From: Trichosphaerium sp. ATCC 40318
Taxonomy: Eukaryota; Discosea; Flabellinia; Trichosidae
Direction: 5' to 3'
DNA: 64,000 nucleotides
Assembly: GCA_038496445.1 (NCBI GenBank)
Contig: JALMLS010000480.1
Location: 62,001-126,000, forward strand
Shown piece after piece: positions 35,401 to 46,749 of this stretch. The translations under genes and the position numbers were made by a program. Under the pieces are notes generated by a model that was not told the DNA's origin, did no database searches, and saw nothing but the letters and a program-made list of their open reading frames with translations. Numbering within the stretch: the stretch's first letter is position 1; each line of letters begins with the position of its first letter.

Positions 35401-35746
35401 AGAAAAAAGGGCTGGTATGTATTTCTAATTTACTACTACCTTTGTCAACTAATTTGAGTTATTAAGACAAGAGCAGTGGGTGTCTCACAGTACAACCTTT
35501 ATCATCTACCAATTGATGAAGAATCTGTTACAAACTGGAAAAAACAGTATAAAATATCAAAGACACACAAGCCTTTTAATAAGCCTTTGATACAGAGGAA
35601 GGTCGCTGTTATGAAAGGTATGGTTTTTTTTCTTTATGTTTTTTTTCATAATGTTTATCATGTTCTTAGCTCCAGACATTATAACAGCAAAGAGTTTTAC
35701 AGATTATTCAGTGACCAACATGAAGAACTTTGTAACGTACAAGTGA
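32484..35746 (+). CDS. F-box / 2OG-Fe(II) oxygenase fusion protein, member 2
   Basis: Starts MAFRCGKFDIKELKI and ends NMKNFVTYK. It has the same exon plan as members 1 and 3: beta-rich N-terminal half to about 33950; helical linker (AANMSQCPAVTSM, GKQCARMLIKEALNIDKG); oxygenase exons at about 34417-34600 and 34762-34940 with HPVHVDDSD, HPGYRVHSTTSL and SGYRFNFILWL; F-box at 35023-35222 (MPYEIRLHVVDYLDAYALCQ); then a tail with VTNWKKQYKISK. The metal ligands are all present. Two splice oddities: near 33710 the donor position that is GTACGC in member 3 is GCACGT here, requiring a GC-AG intron. Near 33290 a one-base change at the acceptor needs a donor (GTGTTA) a few bases farther on to keep the frame. 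Either could mark beginning decay. Confidence 0.75.
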
Positions 35747-36342
35747 TAGTACTATGTAGTACAGGCAGGAATGTAATGTGATCACTTAGCAAGCACCTGC
35801 AATACATAGACAACAATTTTATCTCTGTTCCATTTATTTTCTCAATGTTTCCATATTAACTTTTGAGGAGTTGATGTTAAGATGACACGTGTTTTTTCCA
35901 AGTAAAAAAGAGATTCGTCTCTTGTGATAGTGACCTAAAAAGATTCAATTCTGCGGAAAATTAAAAACACCGCACCTTCTTTCCTTTGGTATTCCGCATA
36001 GGAATACTATGCTACAAAAGATGATACATTATTGTATGTCATGGATACGCACAGCTTAAGCGTGCAAAAGTGGTATACTAAGAATTTGTGCTCTTTTGGT
36101 CACTTTTTATTCCTCTGGCAGCTTGAACCTGATAGTTGCTTAGTACCTTCCAGTTCGCTAGCAACATGACTTCGTTCAATATCAATGCGCACAGTGCTAT
36201 GCAGAAAATCACAAAACAGCAGTAGCGCTAGTGCGAACGTAACTTAACACGTATGTACCAACTGTCATTGTGCTTCTTTTCAAACACGCAGCAACTCAAG
36301 CGGAATAATGGTTAGTCGTAATATCCCGAAGCTCTATATCTG
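35747..36342. other. Intergenic
   Basis: Nothing recognised apart from one ACACGTGTTT word near 35886. Confidence 0.45.
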
Positions 36343-37384
36343 ATGCTCCCTAGAATTGTAATACGAGGCTTATTATTGTACTGGTATGTTTTACCACAGT
36401 GGCTTTATGGTACGATCCCATCACGTGATTTTTAAAACAGTCTTTTGTTTTAGCCGTACATCATTCCCTGCTGGTATGACATGGCAAATACAGCTTCAAG
36501 ATACCATTGTAACTTCGTACAACGGTAAGTGAACACTTTTTTCTTGTCTTTCCTTGTTTTTGGTAAGTAGCGGACTAATAATTTTCCGCTAGTTGATATG
36601 TATGACATCGACCTCTTCGATACACCTCAGTCGGTCATTGACAGCCTTCATAACGCTGGTCGTAAAGTAGTATGTTACTTTAGTGCAGGATCTTATGAAA
36701 ACTGGAGAAGTGATGCTGGAAGTTTTCCATCAAGTGTCTTGGGAAGTCCGTTAAGTGGTTGGCCTGGTGAAAAATGGCTTGACATCCGACAAGTATGAGT
36801 TTCTTTAATTTCGCTTCATCTCATCTCACCTATGTCATATAAGATCTCCACTCTTGCTCCTATTATGCGAGCTAGACTTCAACTTGCAAAGAACAAACGA
36901 TGTGACGCTGTTGATCCCGATAACGTTGACGCTTACACGAACCCAAGTGGTAATCTCATTTTCTCATTCAAACGTTGCTCTAAGATCTACCACAGGTTTT
37001 CCTTTAACGAAATCACACCAACTGGCTTACAACAGATGGATGGCTACTGAAGCACACAATCTCGACTTATCGATAGGTCTTAAAAACGGACCTGAACAAG
37101 CTGCAGACTTAGTGAATTACTACGACTTTGTTGTTAATGAACAGTGCAGACAATACAATGAATGTGGGTCATACTCTCCTTTTATTAACCAGAATAAAGC
37201 TGTATTTCAAATAGAGTATAGCGGAGGGGTAAATGCAATTTGTAACCATGCTGCTTCATTTGGTCATTCGTACGTGGTTTCCAATCTTTTATATTCACGT
37301 GTCTTGATATTGACCATGGTTTGACAATTTTTTAGAGGTCTCAAGAAGAGACTTGACTTGAAATCATGGGTTAGATTCTGCTAG
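36343..37384 (+). CDS. GH114 family endo-alpha-1,4-polygalactosaminidase-like glycosidase, secreted
   Basis: Six exons join in phase to 246 codons: 36343-36383, 36454-36524, 36593-36792, 36844-36949, 36996-37269 and 37336-37384. The product starts with a short hydrophobic leader (MLPRIVIRGLLLY). Family hallmarks follow in order: GMTWQIQLQDTI, VDMYDIDLFDT, GRKVVCYFSAGSYENWRSD, GWPGEKWLDIR, CDAVDPDNVDAYTN, LSIGLKNGPEQ and DFVVNEQCRQY. Asp residues in the DIDLFD and DPDNVD segments correspond to conserved acidic positions of the family. Family members hydrolyse galactosamine-containing polysaccharides; in fungi this may remodel the organism's own matrix polymer. The length is normal for the catalytic domain alone. 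Confidence 0.9.
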
Positions 37385-37853
37385 TCTTTTAAATAAAAAA
37401 TGATTATGAAATGTTAACCTTGTTCAGACCTTTGCTGAGACATTTAGACCAAACGGATACCCTTTTTTGAGCGTTGAAAACTACCCTTTTGCGTTTTTAG
37501 GTGCTGTACTTTTTTCTGTCTGTTTTACTCTACAGCGTGTATAATGCGCTTCCCAAGTACACAAAACATGTATTTCGTAGTTCTAACAGCGACACATATG
37601 AACTATAGTGGAAGGGTTGCAAAATCATACTTAACTTTAGGCAGTTGGATGTTGAAGCAACGTTGCACTTACATTAGTTTTGTGCGTTCACACTCCACAC
37701 ATTCTGGTTTGCAAACATGTTTTTAAGCCAGTAACTATAGGCGGCAAAATAGAATCTAGCGCCAATTCAAAGAAACCTTCTTAAGAAATTCTACTTAAGT
37801 TTCAGCTAACAATACGCTACCCCGAAGCCTTATTTTGACAATAGTTGATACCT
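37385..37853. other. Intergenic
   Basis: A 60-codon stretch at 37544-37726 is open but has no domain or homologue in the window. An acceptor-like TTTTGACAATAG precedes the next gene's ATG. Confidence 0.4.
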
Positions 37854-38423
37854 ATGAGAAATCACAAGGAGGTAAAAAAGTATGGCTCTTATAGATCACC
37901 ATATAAGAAAGCTGCAGGTAGAAAAAAAGGAAATTGTTGGATAGTGAATATACTAGAAAGGCATGTTAGGAGAAAAGATGGTAATATTGCCAGTGTTAGA
38001 CCTTCTCGAATCTATGATGCATTTTCTCAAAGAAATACACAATATCATCCTAGTTGGTTTGAAGGGTTACCGCCTACTATGATCCGAGATGCAATAGAGA
38101 ATTTATTGATAAGTGAACAACCTTTTCTTCCTGTTCTTGTGTAAGTAAAGCACTGTCCAATCAACACAAGGTATCAATGTACAGTTGCTATTTATAAACC
38201 AGATAGTATACGCACCAGGTTAAAGCAATATTTCAATAATACTAAGCAGCAAAGTCATGCAAGAGATATTCCGATTAACAAAGTTGATGAGATTGCAACA
38301 TGGGCTATTGAAAATAAAAAGATATTGGCTTCAAATATTAATGCTGGAAGAAGAGAAGTATTGGGAACATTACTATCAATGAATTCCCTTGTTTCAGGGA
38401 AGTATTGTAAGGAATGGTTATAG
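37854..38423 (+). CDS. Hypothetical protein, 167 codons, two exons
   Basis: Exon 1 37854-38140 (ATG at 37854) and exon 2 38207-38423 join at phase 2. The N-terminal part is basic (HKEVKKYGSYRSPYKKAAGR, RKKGNCWIVNILERHVRRKD). The middle reads RPSRIYDAFSQRNTQYHPSW and the C-terminal part is polar and helical (TRLKQYFNNTKQQ, ENKKILASNINAGRREVLGT). No family is recognised. Basic charge suggests nucleic-acid contact, but that is a guess. An upstream exon is possible because an acceptor-like TAG lies 10 nt before the ATG. Confidence 0.5.
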
Positions 38424-39395
38424 TGGCTTGATGACCGGATGCATAGAGTTTTCTAAACTAATGAGCTTGAACCAGCTTGTATAAAGTACGTTAATGACTC
38501 AACTCCGACTTGACTGTTGAAAAAAAATAAACGGTTTGACTTTGACTTCAGTCATCGTTAATAGTATAAACCAACAATGGGTGTTTGACTCGGAAATGTG
38601 GCATTTTTTTGAATAGTTTTGAGCTTTTGGTTTGATTTGATGACAATAGCTTTTCTATTTATATCCGACGTGTTGCGATCGTTTTTAATAATGTTTTTGA
38701 ACGGGACGCATAGACAGGTGAAACGAATGTACAATCATATAAGAATAACTTCAACAGGTGTATCATTTAAACTGGCTATCGTTCATTGGCTCAGAGTCAT
38801 ATAAAAATTAATACAGGAATTTACAGCTTGTCGTAAAGTAGACAGTTGCTTAACCAGATCTTAAACACACTAAGAAAAAAATAAGAAAACGTGCTGTAAG
38901 CCAGAACATCTTTTGGGTCTCGGTTTAATATTATTAATTTGAAGAACTTTATAGTTCTGTCTGCTTTGGCGTATGTACCCTATATAAGACATCTTTCATA
39001 GTTTCTTCCATCAGAGGATGTTCTACCAATGAAACCGTTTCTGATCGCTGAACTGAAGCAAAGATCTTGAAATCTGACATTACTTTCTTGGATTGGTCAA
39101 CGGCCACCCTTCTTTATAATACAAGGAGTCAAGCAATAGAAAAGTGGTTGCATATGTAAGCCGCCAGAAGCTTTTTTTCATATGCGTTAAATCTACAAGT
39201 TGAGTGAAAGTGACATTATTTTAATGAGCCAATTTTTGTTTTGGCTTTCATTTTTAACCATGGTATTTAGGAAGCTACCTAAAAAACGGGGTATGTCGTG
39301 TTAACATTCTGTGAAATCGGGCATTCATAGGACTAACTACACATAAACAAAAATTGATGAGATTTCTAACCTAACAATAAGGATTTAACGCCACA
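38424..39395. other. Intergenic
   Basis: No coding or RNA feature recognised over about 970 nt. A 61-codon open stretch at 38619-38804 lacks a credible start. Confidence 0.45.
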
Positions 39396-39671
39396 ATGAA
39401 CACCTTTTCTTCAAAAACTATGCTATCATTGACCACTATCTTCGCTGTATTGATGTTTGTATGTCCAGTAGCAGGAAATAGCGAAGAGGAAGAAGCATGT
39501 ATTGGTAAATGGTGCTCAAAACTCTACCAAAAGGCTAACGGTGGTACTGGAACTTTTTGTTCTGATACATGGGGTTCATGCCCACAAAACTCTTATGATG
39601 ATGTACGTGCATTGTCAGGAAGTTTACAAGCTATGTATACACTTACAATTGTGCTAGTTCTATCAAATTGA
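39396..39671 (+). CDS. Small secreted protein, 91 codons
   Basis: ATG at 39396. A signal peptide (MLSLTTIFAVLMFVCPVAG) is followed by a short acidic stretch (NSEEEEA). Then comes a Cys-containing segment CIGKWCSKLYQKANGGTG with FCSDTWGSC, and a C-terminal hydrophobic tail (MYTLTIVLVLSN) that could be a GPI-anchor signal or a second helix. No family is recognised. Four cysteines after the leader suggest an extracellular role. The frame may continue through an intron, since the end is hydrophobic and ends soon after. Confidence 0.5.
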   Translation: MNTFSSKTMLSLTTIFAVLMFVCPVAGNSEEEEACIGKWCSKLYQKANGGTGTFCSDTWGSCPQNSYDDVRALSGSLQAMYTLTIVLVLSN

Positions 39672-40639
39672 AAACAAGAGAAAGTGTGGTAAACGATGCA
39701 ATCAGAGAAAGCCAAGTGCTGGAAGATGTAACCATCATGATGGCACTATGTTGTCCGATGGCCTTCCTAGGCTTCTCCGCTTTGAATGCAGATAAGCAAT
39801 ACGCTGTGGTAATGATGCTCGGATAATGTGATGTTTGTACTCTGAGACCACTTGTTGCGAAACCAATATTATGATTTCATCAGTTTGTCGTTTTACTTCG
39901 AGATTTCTCAGCTAAAAAAAAAATGTTATGATTGACCAATATTTTCGTTGTTAGCAGGATGGCCTAGTCAGTAAGTTTACATGCCAGTATCCATCAAAAA
40001 ACGTAGTATTACACATAACCAAAGTGAAGCTAAAAAACTGTTGACTTGAATGGGTAGTTTACGTAGGTGCTAGTAAATAGTCACTCACCAGAGTAGCCGA
40101 ATGATGTAAGCTGTACAAACTACTTGTTTTTACTGGTTAACATACACTGCCACGCTTTAGTGCTGATACATTCATAGCATCAAGAGGTGTGTAAAAGGGG
40201 AAACTGTATTTAAAAGAGCTCAAAGTATCTCTGGAGGGGATATTGTGGTAGGTAACCAAACTATAAATGTACAATAACATAATAGTTTGGGTTTTAAAAA
40301 CACGTGGTCTAGTGTAAATTCATACTTTCTCCGTCCAGCAAGCTTCCAATAACGTGAATCACATTTAAAACGTTGGTCAATCTGCTCGTTCTAGCAAAAT
40401 TGCCAGTTCTTATTGCAAGAATCTGCTAAACTCGAAACCAAAGTCACAAACAGCAAAAAGTTGCAAAGTTTTGCAAACTTGAATGATACAATACTCAACC
40501 TGACTGGTTCGCTTTATTACCTCACGACGTGCTAAACAACCAAAGGGTTACCTTAGTCTTGCATATAGTATCTGGCACTTCACACAGTATTACGAAGGTA
40601 GACGAGGGCGGTTTTGTTTCCTGGGTTTTCTTTTGACTC
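39672..40639. other. Intergenic with dispersed word repeats
   Basis: At 40340-40500 CGTTGGTCAATCTGCTCGTT through AAAGTTGCAAAGTTTTGC is the inverted relative of 24706-24845. It includes TTCTAGCAAAATTGCCAGTT. No gene is recognised. GAGCTCAAAGTATCTCTGGA near 40220 is unremarkable. Confidence 0.5.
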
Positions 40640-40877
40640 TGTCAAACTTTTGTACCAGTTTGCCAGAGACGCCGTGTAAAGAGAAATCCCTGCATCTCGT
40701 CCATTGTACTTGAGGATCAGCCTGCACGTGGCTTCAAACTACGATGACTTATGTGCGAGGCAAATTCGGGAGCAAACGAACTTGTAACTTAATGCTGGTA
40801 AGCCTTGTATCCAATAAACATAACAACCTGATGCTAAAGTTCAGTTAATACTACATAACCACGACTTCAAAAGATCA

Positions 40878-43800
40878 ATGACATTTCGTTGTGGAAAGTT
40901 TGACATAAAGGAGCTTAAAATTACTTCAAATTGCGTTATTGAAGCTATAGGTACAAGTAGAAACGCTTCAATATGCTTAGGTACTTACTGATGAAGGCCT
41001 CTGCGAAAAATACGCTGTTTGTGTTACACAAGACAAAACAAACAGTTCAGCGTCTGTATTTGACGTTGTATGGGCTAATGTAACGATATATGATGCTAAG
41101 GGCGATGATTGGAGTGTTATCAATACTTTAAAGATACCAAACCAGACAAACAAAGAAAGATACACCAAAATAGTCTTTTCAAATAGTTGCGAGTCTATGG
41201 CTGTAATATCAACCTTGTGAGTTATCGTTTTCTGAAACACTTTTCAAAAAAAAAACGTTTGAATTTTACACGTGTTTTTTTGACTTTTTATTCTGATTAG
41301 GCGCGTACACATTTTGACGACGAGTGACTTTGATCCAGTGAAAGGAGTGTCTATGCTCAATGCTAAAGACTCATTGAAGTACCCTGGAACATGTGCAGCT
41401 GCTTTTTGGAAGGACGATGCCTTTATTTTTTGTAGTCAAAGTAATCCTCCAAAGATCCTTGATTTGAAATCACGTGTTTACAAGGATATCAATGTACGTT
41501 ATCACCCTCGCATTCCATACCCGTGTAAATAATACGATAATTTAGGTGCCCCTTTATGATAAAATAGTTAATAAGTTTGCACATGTTGGGATAATCGATG
41601 ATGTATTGCTTTTATCTTTATCACAAACTTGGTTATTCAACTTGAATACCCTTTCTTGTTTGAATTCGGCCATGCACGTGCTCATCCAAACTCTTTTTAA
41701 ATGTCTAATACGCATGTAGCAAATCTTACTTAAAGTTTAATGGATCCGTGCAGTGTGTTGGTAGGTTGTTTTGGATAACAGATGCTTACCAAAACCGGAT
41801 GGTTGTAAGGGTTTTTATTTGTTTCACTTCCCTTCTCTAAGTTATTTTGATAGGCTCTAAATACGAAAGGTGTTTCATGCGCAAGTGTAAATCTACCTTA
41901 TGCTGGGTCTTGTATAATGAATACTTTCAGGGAAGTCATAGTTGAACAAGATGGGTATCCGTTTATTGAACAACATGTATGTCATTATAAGCATCGTTTC
42001 TTTTTTTTTTCAAGGGTTTACTTTTAATTAGCGCCCAACAAATTGTTTTCAAGCTATGGGCACACGAATAACCTCACAGCATATTTATAAAGATGTACAC
42101 ATCTTCTTGACAGAACAAGAAAAGTACGCAATACAGAACAATAACAATAATCTTACCTTTTGTACCTTGTTCACAGAAGGTTCAATGTTGATGGTTTTTT
42201 TGGTGGCGACTTGTGTTGTGTATCTACAACTCAACTCAAACCACTCTGGTTATGGCAAGAAGTATATCTTACATCTTTTGTTGGTTTTGAAAATAAGCTG
42301 CTTTCAGTATCAACCAATAACAACGAGAGCAAACTCATTGTTATGACCTTTGACCCACAAGGTGAGTTTCTTAATTTTTTCTCGATTTCTTTTCTTGACA
42401 CAACTAACAACAAAAAAGGAACCCATGATACCCTTCGAAGACGTGATGACGTACCCTCCTATAGATTGGCAAAACCAACGCCCTTTGAACCATCCAAGTT
42501 AACAGCACTCCATCCAAACATACTTAATTTTTTCGCTGCAAACATGAGTCAATGCCCTGCTGTTACCTCTATGAAGTCTGGTATATCACCAACAGATATT
42601 GTCGAAAAACACAGCGAAGATGTATACGCTTTTCAGTTGATAGGAAAGCAATGTGCTAGGATGTTGATTCAAGAAGCTTTAAATATTGACAAGGGTCGTA
42701 AAAAGTTGAACAAAGATGGCCTTATCTTGAATGAATTTGGATTCTCAAACTTTATCAAGGTATGCCAAAATACACGCTTCAAAACAAACAGTATTTTCGT
42801 ACATACTATTTGTTTAGAGCGTGAGTGGTGATATTATTGGGAAGTTGATACATAAACTTTATGGTCTTTCTGAACACGAAGTATTAAAAGGCACTGTTGG
42901 AATGATTGTTCACTATAATATGAATGGCGACATTCAACATCCTGTACACGTTGATGACTCTGATTACACAGTGAACCTATGTTTAGGACGAACATTCACA
43001 GGTATTTTTTCAAGCTTTTTGTTAAAGTTTTTGGTACACTTCCAAACCACGTGATCAAAGTATTCGTCATCACAATCTATACTTTAAGTATTCGGTATTA
43101 CGTTCGCTTGTTGAAAGTTATAAGAGCTTTACTTCAGTAGCCTAACCCTGTTGTTTAGGTGGAGAGTTGGTTTTCTCAAAAGAAAATGAATCAGATGTTA
43201 TTGTCGGTCATAGACCTTGCTATGCTATTGTCCATCCAGGATATCGAGTGCATTCAACAACATCTTTGACTTCTGGATCTCGATTTAACTTTATTCTTTG
43301 GCTTAAAAGCTACAATTTGTCATTGAAGTTCACAGTAAGTTGTTTTTGATCTCAAGAAAACAACGTTTCAGCACAACATAAAGTTGTTCAACCTAAATGT
43401 TACGCTAATGGAGTTAATGTTCTATAGATTTTTGAAGAAATGCCATACGAGATTAGACTACAAGTAGTAGACTTTCTAGATGCATATTGTTTATGTCAGC
43501 TTGGTAGTGTGAGCAAGTACTATCGTAGAGTTTGCATGAAAAATGAGTATTGGAAACCTCTTTGGTTCAAGAACTTTCCCAAAGACAAGCTTGTGGCACC
43601 ACTAAATGGTCATGTTTATGTACCAAAGGTATTTACAAAACCTATAGAATAACCAGAAAATACAAATGAGTCTACTTAGAGTAACACCGCTTGCGGAGTA
43701 ATTTACAAATTTTCGGGCTCTAACTTTTTTTGAAGGAAGAAAATCCATTAGAGCGATCTGCTTGGTTCCAAAAACCAGTTCAACAAGGAGAAAAACTCCA

Positions 43801-44197
43801 AAATCTACCTGTACAAAGCATGCAAGTGCCATTACCAATAACAAATATGCTGGTGCGTCATTCTGCTTAATGTAAAAAAACCTTCTAATTAAGTGATTAC
43901 TAACTATTGTTTCTCAGCTAAATCATGTACTAAATCATGTACCAATTGAAGAAAGATCAGTTACAAATTGGAAGAAACAGTATAAAATATCAAAGGAGTA
44001 TAAACCGATTGAAACCCCTCCGATAATGATGAAGGCGGCAGTTGTAAGGAAAGGTATAATCCTTGCATCTTTTTTTTTTTGTTTGCTATTTAGGATTTTA
44101 AGTTTATCCACGTTTAGCTCCAAATAAATACGTAACAGCAAGTGATTTTACAACTTATTCAGTTGAAAACATGAAGAACTTTATAACATACAAGTAA
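40878..44197 (+). CDS. F-box / 2OG-Fe(II) oxygenase fusion protein, member 3
   Basis: About 14 exons, starts MTFRCGKFDIKELKI and ends NMKNFITYK. Beta-rich N-terminal half: AAAFWKDDAFIFC, VGIIDDVLLLSLSQTWLFNL, RLFWITDAYQN, RFNVDGFFGGDLCCVSTTQ. Oxygenase exons at about 42819-43001 and 43160-43335 carry HPVHVDDSDYTVNLCLG (H..D), HPGYRVHSTTSL (H) and SGSRFNFILWL (R). F-box exon at 43430-43629: MPYEIRLQVVDFLDAYCLCQ, GSVSKYYRRVC, WKPLWFKNFPKDK. The tail has LERSAWFQKPVQQGE and VTNWKKQYKISKEYKP. It is the most regular of the three copies in splice signals. The intron after MTFDPQ is open in frame here and in member 1 but has a stop in member 2. Confidence 0.8.
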
Positions 44198-45625
44198 TAC
44201 ATGGAATAGAGGTACAAATTGTATCCAATTTAAAGTTGAATGTAATGAATCCACTCTTTCAGGCGCACAAGTAACAAAAGATGGTATGTCTAATATCCTG
44301 AGCGCAATAACCCAATAAAGAGTAAATTACCTTGTAAGTTAAGGGAATCGTGCAGCCTTCAGCATACCACGTTCTTGAGACACCAATAACAGAATTCGCA
44401 ATAGATTTTGTTTACGAGCAAATACATTATAATGAGTGTAGTGTGCCAAAACACGTGAAGCACATCTCTCAAAAGGAACCAATCTCCAAATTGTTTAGTT
44501 TAAATTTGGACAACGTAATGTTTTTGGCTGGCAATACCCGCTAAAATAGACAGACACTGTCAAAAAGTACATGAGCATGATCCCTTTAGAGCTGAAGGTC
44601 ACAACCTTACTGTTATGACAAAGTCAAAGTATACAATAAGGTACTGAATATTACTTCGCACAAAAAATTTATGTCGTTAATATCCAGTTTATCATTGCTC
44701 CATGTGTCTTGGAAATTAAGATTGTTCATCGTCATCTAGATAACCATCGACATAGTGGTTCTCATCCATCAATGTGCTTGCAATGAATGTTTTGCGAGTT
44801 CCATGCGACGCCGTGTCTCCAATGCTCCTGATAGGTATGTATTTTTTGAAAGGATCAATCCGAGGGCATCTGCTAACAAAACTCAAATACCTGTACATTG
44901 TGTCCGTTTTAGTTGAGTTTTGGTATCAGGTGAAAGTGTTCGAAAAACATTGCTGATTGACCACTGTGTTTTTACCAACTAGAGTGGAGTTGTGTTTAAT
45001 GTATTGTGAATAAGCTACAGTCGTTGTGAGTGTGATACTGTTAGAGATACAAAAGGAAAGGTGTAGCCTTGTGTAGTAAAAAAAATATATTTTTGTGGAA
45101 GATTTTAAAATACTATTTTCTCCTCCTGTTATGCCTTTTCAATGTTGATACCACTAGTGTATGTCTCACTTGGAATGTTGTGTCTGTTGTGAATACCTAA
45201 GGGCTGCTAAAGGCTTTTGAGTCAGTACAATTAAAAAATAACCAATAGCACATGGGAAGCTGTCTTTGCTTGTTGGACATGATGCATAGCACAGCTAAAA
45301 GCATTTGCATGCTGTCATTGTGTTAATGAAAATGCAGTTGTGTTATTGGTACATTCAAAACCATAAACGGCAGCCATAATGTGTCAACTATTATAACACA
45401 TTAATGACTACCTGTTCTGAGAGTATGACTGCTGTTTTATGATTTGTCTTTGAGATTTTGCCTAAATATCATCTCAATTTTTATTTTGTAAAAAAAGTTA
45501 TTAACGCACTTTCTGAGGTAAGCAGGGACAAATTCAGGCCTAGTGAACCGTTTATAAACTCAAATTAAAAAATACAAAAACAGTTCATCAAACCACTCAA
45601 AAATCATGCCCACGCAAAGACAGGC
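44198..45625. other. Intergenic, outer end of the inverted duplication
   Basis: 44200-44290 resembles the 3' flank of member 1 (ATTTAAAGTTGAATGTAAT). 44540-44640 is the inverted copy of 23090-23185. Between, 44350-44544 is open but lacks an ATG start. Beyond 44700 nothing is recognised. Confidence 0.5.
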
Positions 45626-45905
45626 GTTTGGGGTTTGAGTACAATGAACCAACTGAAGAAGTTGTGACAGGTCAGCACATTGTCAAGAATGTCAAAATAC
45701 CGTCATATACACGCTTTCATTCAAAAATGGTATGTGAGAGGGTACAGAGTTAAAGTAACATGTTCAAAAAGTAGTGAACAGCCAAACAACTTTCAATTTT
45801 GGGCAATTGGATAGCGACTTTATTGCTAGCCAAACTCCTTTCAATGATACTACAGTGTACAAGACAATTGATTGGAGCTTTTTAGATGACTATTATGGAA
45901 CAGGT
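45625..45905 (+). other. Two coding-like exons of an unknown protein
   Basis: 45627-45732 follows an acceptor (AAAGACAG) and reads GFEYNEPTEEVVTGQHIVKN and KIPSYTRFHSKM up to a GTATGTGAG donor. 45770-45900 reads TTFNFGQLDSDFIASQTPFN and TVYKTIDWSFLDDYYGTG up to another donor. Both are open with coding-like composition, but no start, end or family is recognised. They may belong to a decayed gene. Confidence 0.35.
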
Positions 45906-45929
45906 GACATCAGGGGACTTTTTGCCTAT

Positions 45930-46740
45930 AATTTGTAAAAATCACATGTAAAAACTTAACCAACTCATGGAGATATTGCACAATAATTTTGAACGCTCTA
46001 ATTATAACAGAATATGCCCAACATATAGATAATGTACAAAAATAAATTCGTAACATTTTTGTTTACTGCTAAGGACTTGGCAAATTTTTTTCCAAAAATG
46101 GGGGAAGAGCTTTTCTGCTGAATCTGAAGCAAAATCCAGTCGAGTGGATTCTCATCCTTAGTCACATATTAACCTGTGCTGCCATACCCACCAATGGATG
46201 ACATTTTGTGAGCGAAGGTCGGGTTCTTGTCCCGTGTTAAACCAAAACTGGGAATACAAAGAATCCGCTATCCACTTTGGTCCATATTTTGAAAATGTCA
46301 CCTGCTTTGATTGGACCTGACAATAACACGTCCAAATTATCATTGGGTGGCAGACACGTCTAATGAGCCAAGTTTTTTTCATTGAGTATGCCGTAAAATC
46401 CACTCGCGTAAACTATTTTTGGTTTGGTTCAAAGCTGTACTAAGCTATTACATACGAGTTTTTGAGAATACCAGCAGCACAATATCTCAGTCAGCTGAAT
46501 AAGATCAATAAATGGCAATCATCTTGTAGCATATAGGAATCCACACTCCACATCTAGGAGACCACCTTATCTACTTTGGTAGTGGTTTGTCTATTTGTAC
46601 ACAATCTTTCTACAATACTACTGCAAAGCTACCTCAACTGCATTCTTTGCTGTGGCATAATCCAAATGTTGTAGTTACGCTAGTAACCTTACATTATTGC
46701 TAGTCACCAAAACTTTCATTCACATAAGCTTATTTGGGTA
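45930..46740. other. Intergenic
   Basis: An 81-codon minus-strand frame (46158-46403) is open but without recognisable motif. No gene is called. Confidence 0.35.
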
Positions 46741-46749
46741 ATCGCAGAC

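Noticed and set aside
42361-42530. Continuous open reading through the intron after MTFDPQ in oxygenase member 3
   Set aside because: The segment has consensus donor GTGAGT, is poorly conserved between copies and has a stop in member 2, so it is an intron.
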